The notes below the pieces were generated by a model. That model saw only the letters and a list, made by a program, of their open reading frames with translations. It was not told where the DNA came from and did no database searches. From Roseibium marinum (lineage in GTDB: Bacteria > Pseudomonadota > Alphaproteobacteria > Rhizobiales > Stappiaceae), in the NCBI RefSeq assembly GCF_002906165.1, contig NZ_PPCN01000006.1, positions 1 through 64,000 on the forward strand: a DNA stretch of 64,000 nucleotides, given 5' to 3'. The translations under genes and the position numbers were made by a program. Positions 16,441 through 25,621 of the stretch are shown one piece after another (positions within the stretch are counted from its first letter, which is position 1; every line of letters starts with the position of its first letter).

Positions 16441-17580
16441 TCAGTAGCCCTTCTGGATCCGGCCGAAGGTCTTGGACCACGCCTGCTCGTGCGAATTCCA
16501 GTATTCCGGATTGGCGAAGGTCAGGCCGTCGAGCTTGCCTGTCGGGTCGAAAGCAGGCAGCGTCGGGATCTTGTCACCGAGATTGACCTTGGTCGGGTCA
16601 AGCGCCGGCGGGTAGTTCTGGCCTTCGGCCACCGCAATCGACGTTTCCGGCGCCAGCATGAAGTTGAGCAACTCCTCGCAGGCTTCCATCGGAGATCCCT
16701 TGATCACGAAGAGGCACTCCTGCCAGCCGAAGCCGTTGGGCGGATCGATATAGCCGATATCCTTGCCCTGCTCCTGCAGGGCATAGATCCGGCCGGACCA
16801 GCCTTCGGTCACATAGATTTCTTCTTCGGCGAGCAGGCTCATCAGTTCGGCGCCCGACTGCCAGTATTTGAGCAACAGGTCCCGGTTGGTGCGCACGGCT
16901 TCCCAGACAGCGTCCATGTCGGTCGCGTCATTGGGGTCCTGATCCGTCTGAAGGGAGGCGTACCAGACCCGTGTCCGCCAGTCGGACCATCCGCCGATCT
17001 TGCCCTTGTAGGCGGCGTCGATCAGAAGCTTCGCACCTTTTTCCTTGGCTTCCTCGTCGGAGATGTATTTGCGGTTATAGGCGATGCCGGTGGTGCCGTA
17101 GTCATATGGCACGCAGGACAATGTACCGTCGGTGACGCTCCGGAACACGTCCGTCAGTTTCGGGATGACGAATTTCAGGTTCGGAATATTCGCTTCGTTC
17201 AGCGTCGAATTCAGGCCGAGATTGGCGTAACGCGCGTAATCGAAGACACCCGACAGGTGGGCGATATTATATTCGCCTTCCTGGCTGGCCTTTACCCGCG
17301 AAAGATATTCATCGCCGCCGCCGAAAGTCCCGTCGACAACCTTGATCCCGGTCTTTTTCGTGTACGGATCGAAGGCGTATTTGCGGAAGGCTTCCGACAC
17401 GACGCCGCCCCAGCCGTCGAACCGGACCTGTTCCGTCGCCGCCAGTGCCTGGCGGGCAAAGGGCGTGTGAACGCCGTAGGCAAGACCGGCGGCGCCGATC
17501 AGGCCGAGAAACTTGCGGCGGTCGAGGTCGCCGTTGAGATAGCGTTCGCGCATGCGCTCGTAGCGTTTTGTATTGTCCAT
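16441..17580 (-). CDS. PotD/PotF-like periplasmic binding protein with Tat signal
   Basis: Substrate receptor of the polyamine-type importer, 379 residues. The N-terminus has a twin-arginine motif (DRRKFLGLIG) followed by a hydrophobic stretch and an AxA site near residue 45, so it is probably exported folded by Tat. The mature part has the spermidine/putrescine-binding layout (WGGVVSEAFRKYAF, VPYDYGTTGIAYN). I used the ATG at 17580; a GTG four codons upstream is an alternative. Ligand: a cationic amine, acylated amine or amino acid, inferred from family and operon. Confidence 0.88.
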   Translation of the reverse strand: MDNTKRYERMRERYLNGDLDRRKFLGLIGAAGLAYGVHTPFARQALAATEQVRFDGWGGVVSEAFRKYAFDPYTKKTGIKVVDGTFGGGDEYLSRVKASQEGEYNIAHLSGVFDYARYANLGLNSTLNEANIPNLKFVIPKLTDVFRSVTDGTLSCVPYDYGTTGIAYNRKYISDEEAKEKGAKLLIDAAYKGKIGGWSDWRTRVWYASLQTDQDPNDATDMDAVWEAVRTNRDLLLKYWQSGAELMSLLAEEEIYVTEGWSGRIYALQEQGKDIGYIDPPNGFGWQECLFVIKGSPMEACEELLNFMLAPETSIAVAEGQNYPPALDPTKVNLGDKIPTLPAFDPTGKLDGLTFANPEYWNSHEQAWSKTFGRIQKGY

Positions 17581-17636
17581 TTGTCTATCCACTCTGGTCT
17601 TGTTTTTTCAGGTCTTGTTGCTTTGATCGCGCGGTT

Positions 17637-18422
17637 CTAGCCGCCGCGCTGCATGGCCATCCGCCGGGCGATTGCCAGACCCAGGAGCGGCAATCCGACG
17701 GTGAGAAAGATCATCACGGTTCCAAGCGCGTTGATTTCCGGTGAGATGGAATTGCGCAGCATGGCAAAGATCTGGGTTGGCACGGTTTCCACGCCGCCCG
17801 GCTTCCAGAAGAGTGTTCCGGTGATATCGTCGAAACTGATGGTGAAGGCGAAGAGCATACCTGCGAAAACGGCCGGAGCCAGCAGCGGCAGGGTGATCTG
17901 AAAAAAGGTCTGCACGGGGCTCGCCCCCAGACTGAGCGCGGCTTCCTCGTAGTCCCGCCTGATACCGACGAGACGGGCCTGAACCACCAGAATGACGAAG
18001 GGCAGCGTGAAGATGACGTGCCCCATCAAAAGCAGGAAAAAGCTCTTGTTGATGGAAAGGAAATTCAGGAAAAGCAGGAGGGCGACCGCCAGCACGACTT
18101 CCGGCACCAGGATGGGCGCGATCAGCAGCGTCGAAATCAGGTTGCGGCCGGCGATGTTGTAGCGGACCAGAGCCAGGCTCGCCAGAACGCCCAGTGTCGT
18201 GGAGATCAGCGCTGTCAGCGCTCCCAGAACAAGCGACGTGCGGAAGGCCCTCAGGATCGCCTCGTTCTGCGCCAGTTCGACAAACCACCGGAAAGACAGC
18301 CCGGTCATCGGAAAGCTGCCGAACTGGCTGGCGTTGAAACTCAACAGCACCACGACGGCCACCGGCAGGAACATGAAAAGATATACCAGCAGCGTATAAA
18401 CGCGGATCAGCGGCCAGCCCAT
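17637..18422 (-). CDS. ABC transporter permease (PotC/PotI family)
   Basis: Second inner-membrane subunit, 261 residues, with six predicted membrane segments starting at residues 8-29. The EAA loop is YEEAALSLGASPVQTF. Its ATG shares one base with the stop of the first permease gene (TGATG), so the two are translationally coupled. Order permease-permease-receptor-ATPase matches several alphaproteobacterial polyamine-type uptake operons. Confidence 0.9.
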   Translation of the reverse strand: MGWPLIRVYTLLVYLFMFLPVAVVVLLSFNASQFGSFPMTGLSFRWFVELAQNEAILRAFRTSLVLGALTALISTTLGVLASLALVRYNIAGRNLISTLLIAPILVPEVVLAVALLLFLNFLSINKSFFLLLMGHVIFTLPFVILVVQARLVGIRRDYEEAALSLGASPVQTFFQITLPLLAPAVFAGMLFAFTISFDDITGTLFWKPGGVETVPTQIFAMLRNSISPEINALGTVMIFLTVGLPLLGLAIARRMAMQRGG

Positions 18423-19288
18423 CAGCCCAGCCCCTTCATCAGTTGTCCCATGCCGAGATAGTGGTTGTAGACCAGCACCAGAGCGCCCAGAACACCAAGC
18501 AGCATCAGCGACAACGCCGAGCCGAGCGGCCAGTTGAGCTGGGTGATGATGGCCTCGAAAACCAGATTGGCGTACATCGCATCGGTCGGTCCGCCAAGGA
18601 CCAGCGGGGTGATGTAGGTTCCCGCGCTGAGAACGAAACAGAGCAGGCCGCCTGCCGCAAGGCCCGGGAGGGAAAGCGGCAATGTCACTTCACGGAAAGC
18701 CTGCCAGCGGGTCGAACCGAGCGAACAGGCGGCATCCTCCAGTGAAACGTCGACCCCTTCCAGGGCGACATAGACGTTCAGCACCATGAATGGCAGCAGG
18801 AAGTGCACAAGCCCTAGGATGACGGTCGGCTCGTTGTAAAGCATCTGGATCGGTTCGGAGGTGATACCGAGATTGAGCAACACCCAGTTGACCGCGCCGG
18901 AGACACCCAGAATGTTGATCCACGACATGGTGCGAATGATGTAGCTGATCCAGAAGGGCAGCATCAGCAGCAGAAGCAACAGGGCCTTGTTGCCCTTCGA
19001 ACGGGCAATGAAATAGGCCGCCGGATATCCCAGCACGGCGCAGGCGACTGTCGTGATCGCCGCGATACGCAACGTGCTGAAAAGAATGTCCCGATAGAAC
19101 GGATCGGTGAGCGCCTCATTCCAGTTGTCGAGATAAAAACCGGCCTGATCGGCGCCCGTTGCGGTGCGCAGCCAGAAGGAATAGACGACGATGAAGAAGA
19201 GCGGAACAAAAAGCAGCAGTCCGATCGCTGTCAGGGCGGGAGACAGGAGGATCCAGGGTTGTCGTCTTTCCCGTGCTTCGACGCTCAT
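18422..19288 (-). CDS. ABC transporter permease (PotB/PotH family)
   Basis: First gene of the ten-gene operon: a 288-residue membrane subunit with six predicted membrane segments and an EAA loop (LEDAACSLGSTRWQAF). I placed the start at the ATG at 19288, which has AGGA eight bases upstream and leads into the usual short cytoplasmic head before the first hydrophobic stretch; an open frame extends 22 codons further without family similarity. It diverges from the LysR regulator gene across about 110 bases. Confidence 0.9.
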   Translation of the reverse strand: MSVEARERRQPWILLSPALTAIGLLLFVPLFFIVVYSFWLRTATGADQAGFYLDNWNEALTDPFYRDILFSTLRIAAITTVACAVLGYPAAYFIARSKGNKALLLLLLMLPFWISYIIRTMSWINILGVSGAVNWVLLNLGITSEPIQMLYNEPTVILGLVHFLLPFMVLNVYVALEGVDVSLEDAACSLGSTRWQAFREVTLPLSLPGLAAGGLLCFVLSAGTYITPLVLGGPTDAMYANLVFEAIITQLNWPLGSALSLMLLGVLGALVLVYNHYLGMGQLMKGLG

Positions 19289-19352
19289 GCGGCCGTTCCT
19301 GCAAAATCTCAATGTCGGAAGTACTTGACTTGAGGGTCGCAGCCACGCCTTC

Positions 19353-19398
19353 ATAGATCAAATAGATAATCAGAATTTCAGGTATTGATCAGATCTAT
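19353..19398. promoter_or_regulatory. Candidate LysR operator in the divergent intergenic region
   Basis: The inverted half-sites ATAGATC (19353-19359) and GATCTAT (19392-19398) are 32 bases apart, and the second overlaps the regulator's ATG. The stretch is A/T-rich compared with its surroundings. Such spaced dyads suit a LysR tetramer that represses its own gene and activates the divergent operon. Confidence 0.35.
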
Positions 19399-20365
19399 GA
19401 CCAAGGGATTGCAACCGATCCACGCCGAGCGCCTGGCGCGTGAGCTGGACTGGAACCTGCTGAGAACCTTTATCGTGCTCGCGCAATCCAGCAGCGTGAC
19501 ATCCGCCGCGGACAAGCTCCGGCTCAAGCAGCCGACCGTCTCCAGCGCCTTGAAGCGGCTCGAAGACCGGCTCGGCCGCAAACTGATCAACCGCAAACCC
19601 GGACTGTTCGAACTCACCGAGGCCGGGACCCTGCTTTTCAGGGAGGCTATCGAGATTCAGGGCTCTGTCCTGCGGCTCGGCACATTGATGCGCGAAGTGA
19701 CCGATGAAGTCCGCGGCCACGTCGAGATCGCCATGGCCAGCCATGTTGTCTGCCCGATTTTCGATGACACGCTTCGCGAATTTCATGAAAAACATCCGGC
19801 CGCGACACTTTCCATCAATGTCTCGGCCAGCAAGGACGCCCTGGAAGCCGTCACCTCCCGGCGCGCATCGCTGGCTGTCTGCCTTGTCCGGGACCGCAAT
19901 CCGAAACTGGAATATCTGCGCCTCTTCAGGGAATTTTTCGGCCTGTTCTGTGGTCCGCCTCACGCGCTTTTCGGGCGGGAGAACCTGACCAAGGCGGACC
20001 TGGCCGGCCAGTTCGCGGTGAGCTTTGTCACCGACCGTATGGAGGATGCGTTGAGGCCGGTGACATTGATGCGCGCCGAAGCGGATCTCGAGGACCGAAT
20101 TGTCGGAACCTCGGCCAATCTGGAAGAAGTCCGGCGCATGATCATTGCCGGCCTGGGTATCGGCCCGCTACCTGTTCACGTCGCGCGGCGCGACGTGAGG
20201 GACAGTCTTCTGTGGCGCCTCCCGCCTTACGACAGACTGCCGGAGATCGACGTGCATGTCGTTTGGAACCCGAAGGCAAAACTCAACCGGGCTGAAAGAG
20301 CAATGCTGGACATGCTGCTCGAAAAAATCCGTCAAACGCCGATTGGCGAGAGAACGTACGGCTAA
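19397..20365 (+). CDS. LysR family transcriptional regulator
   Basis: Likely controls the divergent ten-gene uptake and catabolic operon. The 322-residue protein has the N-terminal LysR helix-turn-helix (LLRTFIVLAQSSSVTSAADKL, then QPTVSSALKRLEDRLG), a linker helix and the substrate-binding domain with its two Rossmann-like halves. The start could also be a TTG four codons upstream; I chose the ATG at 19397. The gene ends one base before a 107-bp fold-back repeat. The inducer is probably the transported compound or a breakdown product, by analogy with divergently placed LysR genes. Confidence 0.88.
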   Translation: MTKGLQPIHAERLARELDWNLLRTFIVLAQSSSVTSAADKLRLKQPTVSSALKRLEDRLGRKLINRKPGLFELTEAGTLLFREAIEIQGSVLRLGTLMREVTDEVRGHVEIAMASHVVCPIFDDTLREFHEKHPAATLSINVSASKDALEAVTSRRASLAVCLVRDRNPKLEYLRLFREFFGLFCGPPHALFGRENLTKADLAGQFAVSFVTDRMEDALRPVTLMRAEADLEDRIVGTSANLEEVRRMIIAGLGIGPLPVHVARRDVRDSLLWRLPPYDRLPEIDVHVVWNPKAKLNRAERAMLDMLLEKIRQTPIGERTYG

Positions 20366-20366
20366 G

Positions 20367-20473
20367 GCGTGTCGCGGTTGAGCGGATTCATGGATTTAGG
20401 AGGACGCCCGAGGCAGCGTTTGCATTGCAAATGCGTTCGGGCGATTTCCTGAATTCAATTTGACGCGACACGC
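20367..20473. repeat. 107-bp fold-back intergenic repeat, copy 1
   Basis: The ends are near-perfect inverted repeats (GCGTGTCGCG / CGCGACACGC), and the middle contains CGCCCGA...TCGGGCG around a TTTGCATTGCAAA core, so the whole element can fold on itself. An inverted copy at 23435-23541 has the same length and differs at only about 7 positions by hand alignment. It contains no gene and looks like a small non-autonomous mobile or REP-like element. Confidence 0.8.
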
Positions 20474-20499
20474 TTTAGGACACGGCCTCCGCAGTCCAT

Positions 20500-20537
20500 C
20501 CGGGTCACGCGATGACGCTTCGCGTCACACTACCCGG
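20500..20537. repeat. Nested palindrome (CCGGGT...ACCCGG)
   Basis: Outer arms CCGGGT and ACCCGG enclose an inner hairpin TGACGC-TTC-GCGTCA. It lies between the fold-back repeat and the clpB stop. Its composition resembles genome-dispersed palindromic units; only this copy is clear in the window. Confidence 0.55.
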
Positions 20538-20564
20538 AATGACGAAATTCGGTTTATCAGCATT

Positions 20565-20596
20565 CAGCCCTCCAATCGTTTCCGACTGGAGGGCTG
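20565..20596. repeat. Short hairpin repeat, copy B, downstream of clpB
   Basis: A perfect 10-bp stem (CAGCCCTCCA / TGGAGGGCTG) with a 12-base loop, 18 bases past the clpB stop. It could end clpB transcription, though no T-run follows on that strand. The core TCGTTTCCGA-TGGA is shared with the copy at 29116. Confidence 0.65.
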
Positions 20597-20613
20597 TCCG
20601 TTTAGATCGGCTA

Positions 20614-23211
20614 TCAGGCGGCAGCGCTTTCGGCACCGCTGACCTGAAAGAGCAGCCGCTCGCCGCCTGCCGTGACATCCACCGTCTGACCGTCGAGAAT
20701 ATCGCCGGACAGCAGCTTTTCCGCCAGCGGGTCCTGCACGTCCTTCTGGATCACGCGTTTCAGCGGACGCGCGCCATAGGCCGGGTCGTAGCCTTTCTGG
20801 GCCAGCCAGCCGATCGCGCTGTCGTCAAGGTTCAGCGTGATCTTGCGATCGCCGAGCAGCACCCGGAGGCGTTCGAGCTGGATCTTGACGATATCGGCCA
20901 TCTGCGAGCGCTGCAGGCGGTGAAACAGTACGATCTCGTCGAGCCGGTTGAGGAATTCCGGACGGAAATGGCCCTGCACGGTACTCATCACCTCGGTCCT
21001 GACTGCATCCGTATCCTGGCCTTCCGGCTGGTTGACCAGATACTCCGAGCCTAGGTTCGAGGTCATAATGATCAGCGTATTGCGGAAATCCACGGTCCGG
21101 CCCTGACCGTCGGTCAGCCTGCCATCGTCGAGCACCTGCAGCAGCACGTTGAACACATCCGAATGGGCCTTCTCGATCTCGTCGAAGAGAACAACCTGAT
21201 AGGGCCTCCGGCGGACGGCTTCCGTCAGCGCGCCACCCTCTTCGTAACCGACATAACCGGGAGGAGCGCCGATCAGACGGGAGACGGAATGCTTTTCCAT
21301 ATATTCCGACATGTCGATCCGCACCATCGCGCTGTCGTCATCGAACAGGAAGCTGGCGAGCGCCTTGGTCAGTTCGGTCTTGCCGACACCGGTCGGGCCG
21401 AGGAACATGAACGAGCCGATCGGCCTGCTGGGATCCTGAAGCCCGGCCCGCGAGCGGCGGACCGCGGTTGCCACCGCACGGATCGCTTCGGCCTGACCGA
21501 TCACCCGGCCCGCCAGAGCATCTTCCATGCTCAGCAGCTTCTCGCGTTCGCCTTCCAGCATCTTGTCGACCGGAATGCCCGTCCATTTCGAGACGACCTG
21601 AGCGATATGAGCCGGTGTGACCGCCTCATCCACCATGGTATCCGTCCCCTCGGAGGCTTCGGCCTCGGCCAGCTTGCGCTCCAGGTCCGGGATGACGCCA
21701 TAGGCGAGTTCGCCGGCCTTGGTGAGGTCGCCGCGGCGCTGCGCGATTTCCAGGTCGGTGCGGGACTGCTCGAGCTGTTCCTTGATTTTCTGTTCGAGGT
21801 TCAGCTTGTCCTTCTCGCTCAGCCAGCGTCCCGTCAGGGCCTGCGACTGTTCTTCCAGATCCGTCAGTTCCTTTTCAAGCCGCTCGAGCCTGTCCTTGGA
21901 GGCTGCATCGTCCTCCACCTTCAGTGCCTCGCGCTCGATTTTCAGCTGGATGATTCGGCGGTCGAGTTCGTCCAGTTCTTCCGGTTTGGAATCCACCTGC
22001 ATCCTCAGCCGGCTGCCGGCTTCGTCCATAAGGTCGATGGCCTTGTCCGGCAGGAACCGGTCGGTGATATAGCGGTTGGAGAGTGTCGCTGCCGAGACGA
22101 TGGCCGAATCCGTTATGCGCACACCGTGATGGAGTTCGTATTTCTCCTTGATCCCGCGCAGGATCGAAATCGTGTCCTCGACCGTCGGCTCGCTGACGAA
22201 GACCGGCTGGAACCTGCGTGCCAGCGCAGCATCCTTTTCCACGTGCTTTCTGAATTCGTCGAGCGTCGTTGCCCCGACACAATGCAGCTGCCCTCGGGCA
22301 AGCGCCGGTTTGAGAAGGTTGGAGGCATCCATCGCCCCGTCCGCCTTGCCGGCGCCGACAAGCGTATGCATCTCGTCGATGAACAGGATGACCTTGCCCG
22401 CGGCCGCTTCGACCTCGGACAGGACCGCCTTCAGCCGTTCCTCGAATTCACCACGGTATTTCGCCCCGGCTATAAGGGAACCCATGTCGAGCGCCAAAAG
22501 CTGCTTGTCCTTGAGGGATTCGGGCACATCCCCGTTGATGATCCGCAGCGCCAGACCCTCGGCAATCGCGGTCTTGCCCACGCCCGGTTCCCCGATAAGC
22601 ACGGGATTGTTCTTCGTGCGGCGGGACAGGACCTGAATCGTCCGGCGGATTTCCTCGTCCCGGCCGATCACCGGATCGAGCTTGCCTTCGCGGGCGGCCT
22701 GGGTCAGATCGCGTGAGTATTTCTTGAGAGCCTCATACTGGCTTTCCGCCGTGGCGCTGTCGGCCGTGCGGCCCTGACGCAACTGGTTGATCGCCTCGTT
22801 CAGCCCGTTCGGCGTGACACCGTGGCGCTTCATCAGTTTGCCGGCCTCGCTGTCGCCATCCATGGCGAGCGCAAGCAGCAACCGTTCTACAGTGACATAG
22901 CTGTCTCCCGCCTTCTCGGCGATTTTCTCCGCCTGTTCGAACAGCCGCGCGGTGGCCTGGCCCATATAGATCTGGCCCGCACCGCCGGAAACCTTGGGCA
23001 TCTTGTCGAGGACACCTTCCAGATCGCCCTTGAGCAACTTCGACTGGCCGCCCGCCCTGTCGATCAGACCGCTGGCCATGCCTTCCGGATCGTCCAGAAG
23101 CACTTTCAGAATATGTTCGGGAGTGAATTGCTGATGGCCCCGCCCCAGCGCGAAAGTCTGCGCGGACTGGACGAACCCGCGGGCCCGCTCGGTGTATTTC
23201 TCAAAGTTCAT
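20614..23211 (-). CDS. clpB: ATP-dependent chaperone ClpB
   Basis: Cytoplasmic Hsp100 disaggregase that extracts proteins from aggregates with DnaK. The 865-residue protein has the N-terminal repeat domain (about 1-145), first AAA+ module with [13 protein letters not shown], a coiled-coil middle domain at roughly 400-525, the second AAA+ module with [13 protein letters not shown], and a C-terminal oligomerisation domain. The pore motif [10 protein letters not shown] is present. A strong AGGAGG site lies before the ATG. About 125 bases upstream an ACTATAT-like box with CTTTTG 15 bases before it is a weak heat-shock sigma candidate. It is bracketed by paired repeats on both sides. Confidence 0.97.
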   Translation of the reverse strand: MNFEKYTERARGFVQSAQTFALGRGHQQFTPEHILKVLLDDPEGMASGLIDRAGGQSKLLKGDLEGVLDKMPKVSGGAGQIYMGQATARLFEQAEKIAEKAGDSYVTVERLLLALAMDGDSEAGKLMKRHGVTPNGLNEAINQLRQGRTADSATAESQYEALKKYSRDLTQAAREGKLDPVIGRDEEIRRTIQVLSRRTKNNPVLIGEPGVGKTAIAEGLALRIINGDVPESLKDKQLLALDMGSLIAGAKYRGEFEERLKAVLSEVEAAAGKVILFIDEMHTLVGAGKADGAMDASNLLKPALARGQLHCVGATTLDEFRKHVEKDAALARRFQPVFVSEPTVEDTISILRGIKEKYELHHGVRITDSAIVSAATLSNRYITDRFLPDKAIDLMDEAGSRLRMQVDSKPEELDELDRRIIQLKIEREALKVEDDAASKDRLERLEKELTDLEEQSQALTGRWLSEKDKLNLEQKIKEQLEQSRTDLEIAQRRGDLTKAGELAYGVIPDLERKLAEAEASEGTDTMVDEAVTPAHIAQVVSKWTGIPVDKMLEGEREKLLSMEDALAGRVIGQAEAIRAVATAVRRSRAGLQDPSRPIGSFMFLGPTGVGKTELTKALASFLFDDDSAMVRIDMSEYMEKHSVSRLIGAPPGYVGYEEGGALTEAVRRRPYQVVLFDEIEKAHSDVFNVLLQVLDDGRLTDGQGRTVDFRNTLIIMTSNLGSEYLVNQPEGQDTDAVRTEVMSTVQGHFRPEFLNRLDEIVLFHRLQRSQMADIVKIQLERLRVLLGDRKITLNLDDSAIGWLAQKGYDPAYGARPLKRVIQKDVQDPLAEKLLSGDILDGQTVDVTAGGERLLFQVSGAESAAA

Positions 23212-23377
23212 AAACTACCTCCTGACCGTCCGCACCACCCGAAGCGTGGGGAACGTTATGGGATACGGACCCCTGCTGCGGGCATCCGCGCAACGCTTGT
23301 GATCCCGGACGGGATCGCGAGCCTTGCTCCCATAATATAGTGTTGCATATTCATCACAAAAGCCCCCTGAATCAACA

Positions 23378-23405
23378 GATCTCCATTCCCGATCGGTTGG
23401 AGGTC
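23378..23405. repeat. Short hairpin repeat, copy C, upstream of clpB
   Basis: Arms GATCTCCA and TGGAGGTC (8 bp, one wobble) with a 12-base loop. The bases before it, ATCAACAGA, match those before copy A at 9899. It lies between the clpB promoter region and the second fold-back repeat. Confidence 0.55.
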
Positions 23406-23434
23406 GATAAGGTGACCGGTTTTGGAACTTTAAG

Positions 23435-23541
23435 GCATGTCGCGTTAAATTGAATTCAGGAAATCGCCCGAACGCATTTGCAATGCAAACGCTGCCTCGG
23501 GCGTCTTCCTGAATCCATGAATCCGCTTAAACGCAACACGC
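23435..23541. repeat. 107-bp fold-back intergenic repeat, copy 2 (inverted)
   Basis: Reverse complement of the element at 20367-20473 with about 7 differences in 107 bases by hand alignment, including one change in each terminal arm. The two copies frame clpB as a 3.2-kb inverted repeat. No gene lies within it. Confidence 0.8.
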
Positions 23542-23675
23542 TGTGGAGCATTTTATCCGCGCCCTGCTGAACGCGGATTGATTCAAATCACGAACTCATG
23601 CGGAATTTCCCGACCCAAACGAAAACGGCGTCCTTTCGGACGCCGCTTTCATAAGTAGGACTATTGCCGGCCGGA

Positions 23676-24416
23676 CTATTCGCCCGGGGTCAATTCGCCC
23701 GCAGTTGAAGCCTCGCCTGACGCCTCGTCCGGAGCCTTGGCCCGGCGGGCCCGAGCAGGACGGCGCTGCGGTTTTGCCTGTTCTTCCACAGCCGGCGCTT
23801 CCGCGGACTGGGAGGAAGAGGTAGCCGGTTCGGCGGCGCTTTCAGGGGACGACGCTGCCGGCCGGCGCGGCATGCGCGTGCGGGGCGTCCGTGCCCGGCG
23901 GCGCGGCTTTTCCTCGGCCCCGGCTTCATCCCCGTCGGCCATCTGCCCGGCGCCATTGACCTGGCCTTCCGGATTGATCAGCGGCATGTCTTCAATGAAG
24001 GGCTGCGGGCTGTCGGCATCGACGAGATCCTCGTCGGCGGCGGACGCGCGATCACGATCACGATCCGCCGTCGGGCGCTCCGTGCCGTTCGTTGTCCCCG
24101 AGCCGTGCACGGGCGTGTTGTCAAACCCTTCTTCGGACTCGCCGCGGTTAGCCGGGTGAGCCATTTGCGGCTGCGGCTGTGCTGCGGCCACGATGCGGAG
24201 ATAGTGCTCTGCATGCTGGTTGTAATTCTCGGACATCACCCGGTCGCCGGATGCATGCGCATCGCGGGAAAGCTGTTGATACTTCTCCGCGATATGCATC
24301 GCTGTGCCACGGATTTTCACATCAGGACCGTTCGATTCGAATGTCCGGGTTAACGGATTAGGACCCTTGCGGCCCCTTCCGCGCATGCGCTTATTGCTTT
24401 GATTTCCTGGTCTCAT
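23676..24416 (-). CDS. DUF4167 domain-containing protein
   Basis: Protein of unknown function conserved in Rhizobiales beside prmC and clpB. Residues 1-75 form the DUF4167 domain: a basic RGRGRKGPNPLTR head that could bind RNA, then a helical AMHIAEKYQQLSRDA segment and HAEHYLRIVAA. The remaining 170 residues are disordered, first acidic, then Arg-, Ala- and Pro-rich (RRRARTPRTRMPRR). It was chosen to start at 24416, the family start, giving 246 residues. No enzyme motif is visible. Confidence 0.85.
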   Translation of the reverse strand: MRPGNQSNKRMRGRGRKGPNPLTRTFESNGPDVKIRGTAMHIAEKYQQLSRDAHASGDRVMSENYNQHAEHYLRIVAAAQPQPQMAHPANRGESEEGFDNTPVHGSGTTNGTERPTADRDRDRASAADEDLVDADSPQPFIEDMPLINPEGQVNGAGQMADGDEAGAEEKPRRRARTPRTRMPRRPAASSPESAAEPATSSSQSAEAPAVEEQAKPQRRPARARRAKAPDEASGEASTAGELTPGE

Positions 24417-24775
24417 CCTGCCGTTTTCTCTTGCGGAACGGCGGTCAGCATTCACTGACCCAACATCGGAATTGTGTAAAACCGATACGAAAAAATTACC
24501 GAAACCAACAGTGCTGGTTAGCGGCTGTCACTGAGAACTCACACAGGCGCTATAGGCCACCGGCCAACGCTTTGTCTTTTTCCTCGACAGTCCGAAACAC
24601 CGGATAGTCCGATATGCAACGACTACCAAAACGCTGAAACTGCGTTTGGTCTCACGCTGCCGGATGCGTATGCCCCGCTGATCGCTGATCACATCTCCGG
24701 TCTCGGCGAGATGAACCTAACCGTTTCCGCCACGATTTCCAAGCGCTTTTTCACCTTGGATACAAAACGATGAAA
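24417..24775. other. Intergenic region between DUF4167 gene and prmC
   Basis: No gene is supported in these 359 bases. The right half holds a hairpin, ACCAAAACGC (24625-24634) and GCGTTTGGT (24642-24650), which could end prmC transcription. The left half must carry the DUF4167 promoter, but no clear hexamers stand out. Confidence 0.45.
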
Positions 24776-25618
24776 TCAAGGCTTCCGGGCAAGGGCAACA
24801 CGGTCGTTTCCGGAAAGATCCCTAATGATTTCAATTGCTACAAAGCCATGATGCCGCAACTGTTTTTTCAGTTCGTCCGCCTGATCGTAGCCGATCTCCA
24901 GGGCGATACCGCCACCCGGCCTCAACAGAAGAGCCGCGTCCGCAACGATACGCAGATAGGCCTCAAGTCCGCTGTCTCCGCCGTCGAGCGCGAGGATCGG
25001 ATCGTGCTGATTCACTTCCTTGTCCAGCCCGGCAAGGACGGAAGAACGGATATAGGGCGGATTGCTGACCACCCAGTCGAGCCCCGATCCCAGGCTCGAC
25101 ATGTAATCGGCGCACACGGGATGGAACCGGTCACCGACACCGTGCAGAACGGCATTGCGGAGCGCACATTGCAGCGCCTCTTCGGACAGGTCGACGGCGA
25201 TTACCCGGTATCGGCGGCGTTCGGCGAGGAGAGACACGGCAATGGCGCCTGTGCCTGTGCCGATATCGCACATGACCCCCGTCTCCTCCGGGTCCGTGCG
25301 CGCCAATACGGCGTCGACCAGGGTCTCGGTATCCGGCCGGGGCTCCAGGGTCGCGGCATTCAGGAGAAATCTGCGGCCGTAGAAGTCCCGCTCACCGAGA
25401 ATCCGACCGACGGGCATGCCTTCCAGGCGCAGGTTTTCGTAAATCCTTGCGCGGACGGCATTTTCCTCCGCGACATCCGCGTCCTCCCGCAGGACGAGAT
25501 CGGCAACCGGAAGGCTCAGCGCTGCGCTCACGAGCAGCCTTGCATCCAGATCCGGCGTCGCCATCCCTGCCTGCCTGAACCGGTCCCGGACCTGCCGGTA
25601 AAGCTGGCCGATCCGCAT
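24776..25618 (-). CDS. prmC: Peptide chain release factor N5-glutamine methyltransferase
   Basis: Methylates the glutamine of the GGQ motif of release factors 1 and 2, using S-adenosylmethionine. The 280 residues include an N-terminal helical domain, the AdoMet motif CDIGTGTGAIAVSLL and the diagnostic NPPYIRSS active-site motif that binds the glutamine side chain. It begins 3 bases after the prfA stop, so enzyme and substrate are made from one message. This gene pair is widely conserved. Confidence 0.95.
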   Translation of the reverse strand: MRIGQLYRQVRDRFRQAGMATPDLDARLLVSAALSLPVADLVLREDADVAEENAVRARIYENLRLEGMPVGRILGERDFYGRRFLLNAATLEPRPDTETLVDAVLARTDPEETGVMCDIGTGTGAIAVSLLAERRRYRVIAVDLSEEALQCALRNAVLHGVGDRFHPVCADYMSSLGSGLDWVVSNPPYIRSSVLAGLDKEVNQHDPILALDGGDSGLEAYLRIVADAALLLRPGGGIALEIGYDQADELKKQLRHHGFVAIEIIRDLSGNDRVALARKP

Positions 25619-25621
25619 CGC

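Noticed and set aside
21163..22716. 517-codon open frame opposite clpB
   Set aside because: Antisense shadow of clpB without domain motifs.
20367..23541. clpB as cargo of a composite transposon
   Set aside because: The flanking repeats encode nothing, and clpB is in its usual position near DUF4167 and prmC, so recent transfer of clpB itself is not supported.
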